DNA of 7,092 bases from Nitrososphaerales archaeon (GTDB lineage: Archaea; Thermoproteota; Nitrososphaeria; Nitrososphaerales; Gagatemarchaeaceae). Shown in pieces: positions 1 through 5,689 of this stretch (its first letter is position 1; every line of letters begins with the position of its first letter). Position numbers and translations under genes: made by a program. The DNA lies in contig JASHVT010000023.1 of assembly GCA_030039515.1 (NCBI GenBank), forward strand, positions 1 to 7,092, written 5' to 3'. The notes below the pieces were generated by a model, which made no database searches, was not told where the DNA came from, and was given only the letters and a program-made list of their open reading frames with translations.

Positions 1-199
1 AGCCGAAGTAGTACGAGGCGACAGGCCTGACGAAACTCAGGACGCCGTCGACGACGAAGAGAGCCCAGCCCACGGCTATGATGTCGAAGACCGAGGCAGG
101 AAGGAGCCCGGCGGCTTCCCAGAGGAATAGGGCTCCCAACAGGACCGAGAATAGAATCAGACCCTGGATCGCCCTCCCGATCCTCCCTCTCTGATCCAA
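1..199 (-). CDS. Partial small membrane protein (N-terminal part, runs off left edge)
   Basis: I do not recognise this family. Reading the minus strand from TTG at 199 gives 66 codons without a stop up to the window edge. The N terminus is basic and polar (starts MDQRGRIGRAIQG), followed by a hydrophobic stretch at about residues 13-31 and, after a short polar turn, a second at about 37-57. This indicates at least two transmembrane helices with the N terminus inside. I chose TTG 199 because a TATA-like element is centred about 27 bases upstream (226), which would give a leaderless transcript. An in-frame ATG at 232 would add 11 residues, but it overlaps that element and has no box of its own at the right distance. 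The gene is divergent from the M1 aminopeptidase, so a functional link is not implied. The rest of the protein is outside the window. Confidence 0.6.
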   Translation of the reverse strand, partial: MDQRGRIGRAIQGLILFSVLLGALFLWEAAGLLPASVFDIIAVGWALFVVDGVLSFVRPVASYYFG

Positions 200-222
200 G
201 GCCCCTCGTGTCCGCCCGAGGG

Positions 223-229
223 TATATAT
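223..229. promoter_or_regulatory. TATA-like element shared by divergent genes
   Basis: The run TATATAT, a self-complementary alternation, is the clearest AT-rich element in the intergenic space. On the minus strand its centre is about 27 bases from TTG 199, the archaeal TATA-to-start spacing expected for a leaderless message. On the plus strand the expected transcription start is near 252, leaving a leader of about 19 bases before GTG 271. The symmetry could allow TBP binding in both orientations; direction would then depend on flanking BRE sequence, which I cannot resolve by eye. Confidence 0.5.
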
Positions 230-270
230 CATGAGAAAGTCTTTTTCAACGGACGCGGGGCCGCCCATGC

Positions 271-2760
271 GTGGATTCATACAGGTCGTTCAGGCTTCCC
301 GATTCAAGGCCTCACTACCCTAGGCAGATCGACTTCCACGCTGAGCACGTCAAGATCGAGCTTAGCCTCGACATGACGACCAAGAGCATAGTCGGCGCGT
401 GCACGCTGACAGTCAAGCCTGTCAGACTAGGGGTTCGGACGTTGAGCTTCGACGCCTGTGACATGGACATCCGAGGCGTCACCCTCGACGGCGAGAAGGC
501 CGACTTCGACTACGACGGAAAGGCGATCTCGCTCCGGCTCCCCTCTCCCCTGGGGGGCCAGGCGACCGTCAGAGTGGAATACAGGGCCGTCCCGACAGAA
601 GGGATATACTTCATCGAGCCAGACAAGGAGCACCCCGACAAGCCGCCTCAGGCTTGGACGCACAGCGAGTCGGAGTTCGCGAGGTACTGGTACCCCTGCG
701 TCGACAGCCCGAACGAGAGGTCGAGCAGCGAGCTCGTCCTCACCGTCCCCGCCGCCTTCAGGGTGATATCGAACGGGACGCTCGTCTCGGAGAGCAAGGG
801 CGAGAAGACGAGGACGTTCCACTTCAGGGAAGACCTGCCCCACCCGTCGTACCTGACGTCCTTCGTCGCGGGAGAGTTCGGCGAGGTGGTCCAGGAGGCA
901 GACGGGGTCAAACTGAGGTACAACTTCCCGGAGTCGAAGAGGGAGGACGTGCTGCGCTACTTCGGCGAGACTCCGAGGATGATAGAGGTCTTCGGGGCCC
1001 TGACGGGCGTGAAGTACCCCTACGCGAAGTACGACCAGACGACCGTAGAGGACTTCATCTATGGCGGGATGGAGAACTTCAACGCCACAACTCTGGCGAT
1101 GTCGTACTACCCGGACAAGAGCTCCGAAGAGGACTTCTCAGTCTCCTACGCCTCACCCCAGACGAACGCGGTGAACCTCGTGGCCCACGAGCTCGCGCAC
1201 CAGTGGTTCGGCGACCTGGTCACCTGCGCCGAGTGGTCGCACGCCTGGCTCAACGAGGCGTTCGCCACCTACTTCCAGGCGCTGTACCTGGAGCGGACGC
1301 GCGGCCCTGACGAGTTCCGATGGGACCTCGGCAAGATGGCGGAGACCTACTTCGGGGAGGACGAGGACGAGTACAGGAGGCCTGTGGTCGACAACGTCTA
1401 CATCTACCCTGACGATGTCTTCGACTCTACGACGTACGAGAAAGGGGCCCTGACGCTCCACGAGCTGAGGTACTACATGGGGGACGACGCATTCTTCAAG
1501 GGGGTCTCGGAATACCTGAAGTCGCATTCCTTCGGCAACGCGGAGAGCCATGACTTCCGCAGGAGTCTCGAGAAGGCGACCGGCCTCTCCCTCCAAGAGT
1601 TCTTCGAGCAGGCGTTCTTCAAGCCCGGCTACCCAGAGTTCGAGGTCTCGCACACCTGGGACGAGGACGCCAAGGTCTCGACGCTCAACGTGAAGCAGGT
1701 CCAGAAGCTCGACTCTGGGACGCCCCTGTTCAAGCTCCCGTGCGACGTCGTGTTCTATGTCGCAGGGCGGAGGCTGAAGAGGAGGGTGGTCCTGTCGGGT
1801 GCCGAGCAGACTCTCTCGTTCGCGCTCGAGTCGAGGCCCTCGATCGTCGAGTTCGACCCTGAGCACTGGCTCCTCAAGAAGGCAACGTTCGACAAGAGCG
1901 TCGAACTGCTGGTCAGCCAGCTTTCAGGCAGCGACGACGCCTCGAGCAGGGCCGAGGCGGCGACCGGTCTGGGCAAGATGAAAGCGCAGAGGGCCCTGGC
2001 TGCGCTGAAGGAAGCCGCCACCAAGGAGCAGTACTGGCACGTCAGGTCTTGCGCGCTGAGGGCCATCGGGGAGATAGGGTCGCCCGAAGCGCTCGCCACG
2101 CTGCTTGACATCGGCGCCCCAAGGGACAGGAAGGTCAGGCGCGGGCTCGCGGCCGCCCTCGGGGGTTTCAAGGAGGAGAAGGCGCGCGAGGTCCTCCTCG
2201 GCCTCCTGACCAAGGACGAGAGCCCTTACGTCAGGTGCGAGGCTGCCCTGTCACTCGCGAGGTCCATGCCGGACGGCGCGTTCGCGCACCTGAGGGAGGC
2301 GATGAAGGGAAGGTCCCCAAACGACACGCTCGCCGAGGCTTGCCTCGAAGCGATGGGCAAGCTGAAGGACCCGGAGGTGAAGTCGGCTGTGAGAGAGTCC
2401 CTTGCCTACGGGAGGCCGACCAGGATGAGGATCGGGGCGCTCAAGGCAATCAAAGCGAGAGGAGAAGTCCTCGACGAGGAGGTCGAGATGCTCAAGGACA
2501 TGGTCATCCACGAAAAGGAGTTCAGGGTGAGGCACTATCTGGTCGCGGAGATCGTCAGGCGGTTCGGAGACAGGAGGTTCGTCGAAACCGCCAAGGAGTC
2601 GTCCCGGACCGACCGCGACCCGCGAGTAAGACGGGCCTCCCTCGAGGCGTACTACGACCTCAGCTCTTCGGCCGAGGCCTCCACCGCGCTCGCGAAGCTC
2701 AAGTCTGAAGTAGAGGGGCTGAAGGAAGAGAACAAGAGGCTCGCGAAGGCCGCTCCCTAG
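271..2760 (+). CDS. M1-family zinc aminopeptidase with C-terminal HEAT repeats
   Basis: This is a zinc exopeptidase that removes N-terminal residues from peptides. It is probably cytosolic, since no signal peptide or membrane segment is seen, and may trim oligopeptides released by the proteasome (inference). Residues 1 to about 185 form the N-terminal beta domain, with the substrate-contact segment QAWTHSESE at 127-135. The catalytic domain carries the exopeptidase motif GGMEN (265-269), the zinc motif HELAH (306-310) with third ligand E329 exactly 18 residues later, and the transition-state tyrosine in TYEKG (Y389). A beta domain follows at about 456-535. In place of the ERAP/PepN-type helical domain, residues about 544-805 read as some eight HEAT-like helical repeats, followed by a charged coiled-coil tail rich in K, E and L. 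All catalytic residues are present. The start is GTG; an in-frame stop at 232-234 limits extension. No good Shine-Dalgarno is visible. The stop lies two bases from that of the convergent neighbour. Confidence 0.95.
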   Translation: MDSYRSFRLPDSRPHYPRQIDFHAEHVKIELSLDMTTKSIVGACTLTVKPVRLGVRTLSFDACDMDIRGVTLDGEKADFDYDGKAISLRLPSPLGGQATVRVEYRAVPTEGIYFIEPDKEHPDKPPQAWTHSESEFARYWYPCVDSPNERSSSELVLTVPAAFRVISNGTLVSESKGEKTRTFHFREDLPHPSYLTSFVAGEFGEVVQEADGVKLRYNFPESKREDVLRYFGETPRMIEVFGALTGVKYPYAKYDQTTVEDFIYGGMENFNATTLAMSYYPDKSSEEDFSVSYASPQTNAVNLVAHELAHQWFGDLVTCAEWSHAWLNEAFATYFQALYLERTRGPDEFRWDLGKMAETYFGEDEDEYRRPVVDNVYIYPDDVFDSTTYEKGALTLHELRYYMGDDAFFKGVSEYLKSHSFGNAESHDFRRSLEKATGLSLQEFFEQAFFKPGYPEFEVSHTWDEDAKVSTLNVKQVQKLDSGTPLFKLPCDVVFYVAGRRLKRRVVLSGAEQTLSFALESRPSIVEFDPEHWLLKKATFDKSVELLVSQLSGSDDASSRAEAATGLGKMKAQRALAALKEAATKEQYWHVRSCALRAIGEIGSPEALATLLDIGAPRDRKVRRGLAAALGGFKEEKAREVLLGLLTKDESPYVRCEAALSLARSMPDGAFAHLREAMKGRSPNDTLAEACLEAMGKLKDPEVKSAVRESLAYGRPTRMRIGALKAIKARGEVLDEEVEMLKDMVIHEKEFRVRHYLVAEIVRRFGDRRFVETAKESSRTDRDPRVRRASLEAYYDLSSSAEASTALAKLKSEVEGLKEENKRLAKAAP

Positions 2761-2762
2761 AA

Positions 2763-3119
2763 CTAGTCGGCTTCCTTCCTCGGGCTATCGCCGTGCGACC
2801 TGGTGACGCGTGACTGCTTGGACGAGAGCAGGCGCTTCATCTTCGGCCCCATGAGGTCGAAGACCTTGGCGACGTTGTACCCGGACTCTGTGAATGAGTG
2901 TCTCTCGCGGGGCATATACACTTCCACCGAGACGTCGTATCTCGCATGGTCCCCTGAGGCTTTCTTCGACTTCACCACCGCCCTTATCTCCTCGATGAAA
3001 GGGTAGACCTTGCAGAGCTCGTCGGCGAGCCTCTCGAACTTCATCTTCGCCTCCGAGGCCTCAATCGGCTCATCGGGAAGGCCCACGATGTAGTACGGCG
3101 GGCTGACTTCGCTTGGCAT
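2763..3119 (-). CDS. Small protein, possibly HPF/RaiA-like
   Basis: This is a 118-residue soluble protein without signal or membrane segment. After a short leader ending YYIVGLPDEP come a helix (about 22-39), a beta stretch (about 43-50), a charged turn SKKASGDHAR (51-60), a second beta stretch YDVSVEVYMPRERHSF (61-76), a helix NVAKVFDLMGPKMKRLL (82-98), and a basic polar tail. The helix, beta hairpin, helix order and the basic final helix resemble the ribosome hibernation factor fold (HPF/RaiA, sigma-54 modulation family). That assignment is inference from pattern only; a different small alpha/beta RNA-binding protein is equally possible. I chose ATG 3119 because a TATA-like box lies about 31 bases upstream. 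The same frame stays open upstream to 3476, but that extension is low-complexity arginine-rich sequence overlapping another gene. The 3' end meets the M1 gene tail to tail with a 2-base gap. Confidence 0.75.
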   Translation of the reverse strand: MPSEVSPPYYIVGLPDEPIEASEAKMKFERLADELCKVYPFIEEIRAVVKSKKASGDHARYDVSVEVYMPRERHSFTESGYNVAKVFDLMGPKMKRLLSSKQSRVTRSHGDSPRKEAD

Positions 3120-3146
3120 TAGACGACCTGCCCGAGCTTCCGCAGC

Positions 3147-3153
3147 TTTTATT
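3147..3153 (-). promoter_or_regulatory. TATA-like box of the 118-residue protein gene
   Basis: On the minus strand this reads AATAAAA, inside ATCAATAAAAGC, the only AT-rich run between the two minus-strand genes. Its centre is about 31 bases from ATG 3119, predicting a transcript with a leader of only a few bases. This agrees with the absence of a Shine-Dalgarno site and supports ATG 3119 over an upstream start. Confidence 0.5.
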
Positions 3154-3208
3154 GATTCTCCATGACTGGGAACCTCTGCTCCTCTGACGTCGAGACTCGA
3201 CTGACCGC

Positions 3209-3520
3209 CTACCCCGACGGGACCTGATTGGCGCCTCCGCCTTTGGCGGTAGCCGCAACCCAGACCAGAACCGAGAACGTTGCCGCAGAGGCTGCCAAGA
3301 GATACATACCGATGGTGGAGTAGTACAGAATCTCGGAACCGCTGAACCAGGTCTCCGTGCATATGCTTGAGTTGCAAGTTACAGTAGGGGGCTGCCCCTT
3401 GACGTAGACTCCTCCTGGCCGACCTACCAGGACGATGCCGATTATCAGAAGCGACTCTGAGGCAATACCCAACCACAGGGCGCGATTCAGTCGCGAACTC
3501 TCTACCTCTCCTCTGACCAT
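3209..3520 (-). CDS. Small two-helix membrane protein, unknown function
   Basis: I do not recognise the family. The 103-residue product has basic residues at the N terminus (R3, R10, R13), a hydrophobic helix at about 14-33, a loop of about 30 residues, a second helix at about 64-92 and a glycine-rich end. The positive-inside rule puts both termini in the cytoplasm and the loop outside. The loop contains two cysteines five residues apart (C49 and C54, in CNSSIC), able to form a disulfide, and N50-S-S, a possible N-glycosylation sequon. The start is ATG with no Shine-Dalgarno; a weak AT-rich run (TAATT, 3541-3545) lies about 23 bases upstream. It could also be read on the transcript of the 41-residue gene, whose stop is 76 bases upstream. 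Codon choice is less GC-biased than in the large neighbours, which may reflect low expression or later acquisition. Hydrophobicity and topology are the main evidence that it is real. Confidence 0.6.
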   Translation of the reverse strand: MVRGEVESSRLNRALWLGIASESLLIIGIVLVGRPGGVYVKGQPPTVTCNSSICTETWFSGSEILYYSTIGMYLLAASAATFSVLVWVAATAKGGGANQVPSG

Positions 3521-3596
3521 CTGCTTTCAGGGTTGACAGCTAATTGTCTCTTGCGACTGGAAATGATGCTCGAGTACTGGCTGACAGCGCCTCTTC

Positions 3597-3722
3597 CTAG
3601 ATCTTCTTTCTCGAGAACAAGAACAGGATCGCGACGCCTGCTATCCCTATCGCCACCGCAAGGATCGCGAACGCAACGATGAGGTCTCCACCGGCCTGGA
3701 GCGCGGACGCCTGCACCAGCAA
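3597..3722 (-). CDS. 41-residue single-helix membrane microprotein
   Basis: A short open frame starting at TTG 3722 encodes 41 residues: a small polar start (MLVQASALQAGGD), one strongly hydrophobic helix rich in A, I, V, L and G (about 14-36), then the basic end SRKKI. This gives a single-span protein with the N terminus outside and the C terminus in the cytoplasm. A minus-strand TATA-like element centred about 30 bases upstream (3752) would make the transcript nearly leaderless from this TTG. An in-frame GTG at 3716 would give 39 residues. No family is recognised; small helper subunits of membrane complexes look like this, but nothing here shows which complex. A same-strand two-helix membrane gene follows after 76 bases. 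The clean hydrophobic profile followed by a positive cluster and a stop is unlikely to be chance, but the frame is too short for certainty. Confidence 0.5.
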   Translation of the reverse strand: MLVQASALQAGGDLIVAFAILAVAIGIAGVAILFLFSRKKI

Positions 3723-3748
3723 CCCGGCTCCGAATCCTGAGAAGTTTG

Positions 3749-3755
3749 TATTTAT
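3749..3755. promoter_or_regulatory. TATA-like element between nuclease and microprotein genes
   Basis: The plus strand reads TATTTAT and the minus strand ATAAATA. Centred at 3752, it is about 36 bases before ATG 3788 on the plus strand (predicted leader of about 10 bases) and about 30 bases before TTG 3722 on the minus strand (almost no leader). It is the only AT-rich run in this intergenic space. It helps decide the nuclease start, because in-frame codons TTG 3746, GTG 3758 and ATG 3761 overlap the box or lie upstream of the predicted transcription start. Confidence 0.5.
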
Positions 3756-3787
3756 CCGTGATGGAGGTCGCAACCGGCGCGGGAGAG

Positions 3788-5143
3788 ATGTCCACCAAGG
3801 TCACCTGCTACGGCGGCGTGGGCGAGATAGGCGGCAACAAGATCCTCCTCGAAGACAGGGGGACGAAGGTCTTCCTGGACTTCGGGACAGGGTTCGCAGA
3901 GGGGTCAGACTACTTCGACTCGTGGATAAAGCCACGCGGGGTCAACGGAGCAGGCGACCTCTTCGAGTTCGGCGTCCTCCCTGAGATACAGGGGCTCTAC
4001 TCCGAACCCTCGCTCCAAAACACGGGCCTGAAGTACGCTTCGCCTGAGATAGACGCCGTGGTCCTGAGTCACTACCACTGGGACCACGCGGGGAGGATCG
4101 GGTACGTCGACCCGAAGATACCTGTCTACTGCGGGAAGACCACGGCCCTCATCCACGAGGCGTACAGGGTGACGGGTGGCTCGGCGCTGAAGGGGCACGA
4201 GCTCAGGACCTTCAGGACGGGCGACAGGTTCAGCGTCGGAGGGATCGACTTCCAGCCCGTCCATGTGGACCACTCCATCCCAGGCGCGTACGGGTTCGTG
4301 ATCTACACGTCAAGCGGCCCGCTGGCGTACACCGGGGATTTCCGCTTCCACGGCCCTGCCGGGGAGATGACAGAAGACTTCGTCCGTGCCGCCACCGAAA
4401 GCCGACCGGCCGTCCTGCTCTCCGAAGGCACCCGGGTAGGAGAGGGGAAGGACGCCGGCGTGAACACGAGCGAGAGCGAGGTGCTGTCTGAGGCCCGGCG
4501 GATGGTGAAGGAGAGCAAGAAGCTGGTCTTCTCCACCTTCAGGGGGAACGACACCGACCGCATCAACACGTTCGACCGCGCGGCCCGAGCATCGGGCAGG
4601 ACGCTCGTGGTCTCGATGAAGACGGCGGTCATGCTGGAGGCGCTCAGCAAGGACGGGAAGCTGACCGTCCCAAGGGTGGGCAAGGACGTCGGGGTCTACG
4701 TGCGGAGGAAGAAGAGCGGTAGCCTGGACGACTCGGACTACTACGCCTGGGAGAGGCGGTTTCTAGACGAAGGCCTTGACGCCCAGGAAGTGAGGAAGAG
4801 GCAGGGAGAAATCTTCCTGCACCTGGAGACGTCTAACTTCCCGGAGCTGATCGACATCAAGCCCGAACGGGGAGGGACGTACATACACTCGGCCACCGAG
4901 GCTTTCAACGAGGAGGGCGAGAGGGAGGACGCCCTGGTCAGGAACTGGGTCGACCACCTAGGCTTCAGCTACCACCAGCTCCACGCATCAGGCCACGCAC
5001 CCATGGAAGAGGTGGCCAGGCTGGTGAATCGGATACGGCCCAAGCGCGTGGTCCCTATCCACACCGAAGAACCCGACAGGTTCGACACGTTCAGCAATGG
5101 GACGGTTGATGTGCCTGCGAAAGGGACCGCGATCCCCGTCTGA
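3788..5143 (+). CDS. Beta-CASP metallo-beta-lactamase nuclease (RNase J-like)
   Basis: This 451-residue protein belongs to the zinc-dependent beta-CASP nucleases, which process or degrade RNA in archaea. It opens with CYGGVGEIGGNK, typical of RNase J-type proteins. Metal motifs appear in order: HYHWDH (H95, H97, D99, H100), HVDHS (159-163, H162 as ligand) and TGDFRF (D184). Beta-CASP signatures follow: the acidic motif in LLSEGT, the STFRGN segment resembling the phosphate-binding region, and HASGHA (399-404), then the final ligand region PIHTEEP (H425). All expected catalytic positions are present, so it should be active. It lacks the long C-terminal domain of bacterial RNase J, as archaeal forms do. 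An endonuclease or a 5'-3' exonuclease are both possible. I chose ATG 3788 because family homology begins there and a TATA-like box sits at 3749-3755; GGGAG just before it is too close to be a good Shine-Dalgarno. It is convergent with the SRPBCC gene, 6 bases apart. Confidence 0.9.
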   Translation: MSTKVTCYGGVGEIGGNKILLEDRGTKVFLDFGTGFAEGSDYFDSWIKPRGVNGAGDLFEFGVLPEIQGLYSEPSLQNTGLKYASPEIDAVVLSHYHWDHAGRIGYVDPKIPVYCGKTTALIHEAYRVTGGSALKGHELRTFRTGDRFSVGGIDFQPVHVDHSIPGAYGFVIYTSSGPLAYTGDFRFHGPAGEMTEDFVRAATESRPAVLLSEGTRVGEGKDAGVNTSESEVLSEARRMVKESKKLVFSTFRGNDTDRINTFDRAARASGRTLVVSMKTAVMLEALSKDGKLTVPRVGKDVGVYVRRKKSGSLDDSDYYAWERRFLDEGLDAQEVRKRQGEIFLHLETSNFPELIDIKPERGGTYIHSATEAFNEEGEREDALVRNWVDHLGFSYHQLHASGHAPMEEVARLVNRIRPKRVVPIHTEEPDRFDTFSNGTVDVPAKGTAIPV

Positions 5144-5149
5144 CGGGTT

Positions 5150-5611
5150 TCAGTCCACGCCGCGCGGGTGTGCGTCACCGGTCAGGCCAAGCTCCAATCC
5201 ATGCTCCAGGTAGGCCTTGAGGCCTGCAAGGAGCCACGTGAACCCCCCGGTCGAGTCCAAGGCCTGACTGACGACCTCGTCCTCGCTGCCATCGAAGCCC
5301 CAGTTCCTGACCTTCACGAAGGTCGAGCCGCTACCCAAGGGCGTGAACGTCCACTCGACGGAGTTGGGCGTGCCAAATCCCGACCACTCGATCAGTATGC
5401 GCCTGTCTTTCTCTATCGCTTTGACGTCCACCTCGGAAGAGACGCCGTACATCTCCCAATACCATGTGACGTGCCTTCCCGGCTCGAGCCGGCCCGTGCT
5501 CTTCGTGAACCAGAACTTGGTCGTGATCGACGGGTCGATGAACGCGTCGAAGACCTCTGCAGGCGGCCTGCGCACCAGCATCCCTGCCTTCGCCTCGATG
5601 TCCTTGTTCAA
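5150..5611 (-). CDS. SRPBCC / AHSA1 (YndB-like) domain protein
   Basis: The 153-residue protein is a single START-like hydrophobic-cavity domain of the AHSA1 type. Visible landmarks are the first helix region VRRPPAEVFDAFIDP (13-27), then TKFWFTKSTGRLEPG, a run of alternating beta strands (VTWYWEMYG, EVDVKAIEKDRRILIEWSG, VEWTFTPLGSGSTFVKVRN) and the long closing C-terminal helix (about 120-142, WLLAGLKAYLEHG). Members bind small lipophilic ligands or act as Hsp90 co-chaperones; the ligand cannot be read from this sequence, and there is no membrane segment or signal peptide. The start is TTG 5611: an in-frame TAA lies 12 bases upstream, a TATA-like box sits about 31 bases before it, and the next in-frame ATG (residue 11) would remove part of the first strand. 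The few leader bases expected make a Shine-Dalgarno unnecessary. It is divergent from tldD and tail to tail with the nuclease gene. Confidence 0.9.
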   Translation of the reverse strand: MNKDIEAKAGMLVRRPPAEVFDAFIDPSITTKFWFTKSTGRLEPGRHVTWYWEMYGVSSEVDVKAIEKDRRILIEWSGFGTPNSVEWTFTPLGSGSTFVKVRNWGFDGSEDEVVSQALDSTGGFTWLLAGLKAYLEHGLELGLTGDAHPRGVD

Positions 5612-5638
5612 CCTCGACGGCCGTTACCACCCTCCCCG

Positions 5639-5646
5639 TATATTAA
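5639..5646. promoter_or_regulatory. TATA-like element between SRPBCC and tldD genes
   Basis: The plus strand reads TATATTAA. Centred at about 5642, it lies about 31 bases upstream of TTG 5611 on the minus strand and about 47 bases upstream of TTG 5690 on the plus strand. It therefore predicts a nearly leaderless SRPBCC message and a tldD message with a leader of about 20 bases. A second, weaker AT-rich run (AAATAA, 5661-5666) lies about 26 bases before TTG 5690 and could serve tldD separately. Confidence 0.5.
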
Positions 5647-5689
5647 CCCAGGCAACACAGAAATAACGTCGGCTCCGGCCCGAGAGCCG

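Noticed and set aside
1153..1866. 237-codon minus-strand frame opposite the aminopeptidase
   Set aside because: Composition (R, V, L, E) is that of an antisense shadow and it covers the conserved catalytic region of a clear M1 enzyme.
3120..3476. Upstream extension of the 118-residue frame to 237 residues
   Set aside because: The added part is arginine- and glycine-rich without domain character and overlaps the two-helix membrane gene on the same strand in another frame; a TATA-like box lies just upstream of ATG 3119.
3535..3548. Possible inverted repeat GACA...TGTC upstream of the 103-residue gene
   Set aside because: Only four-base arms match and the inner bases do not pair; too short to call an operator.
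3502..3804. 100-codon minus-strand frame across the nuclease promoter
   Set aside because: It reads through the TATA-like element, overlaps the 41-residue and 103-residue membrane frames, and its composition is arginine-rich as in shadow frames of GC-rich DNA.
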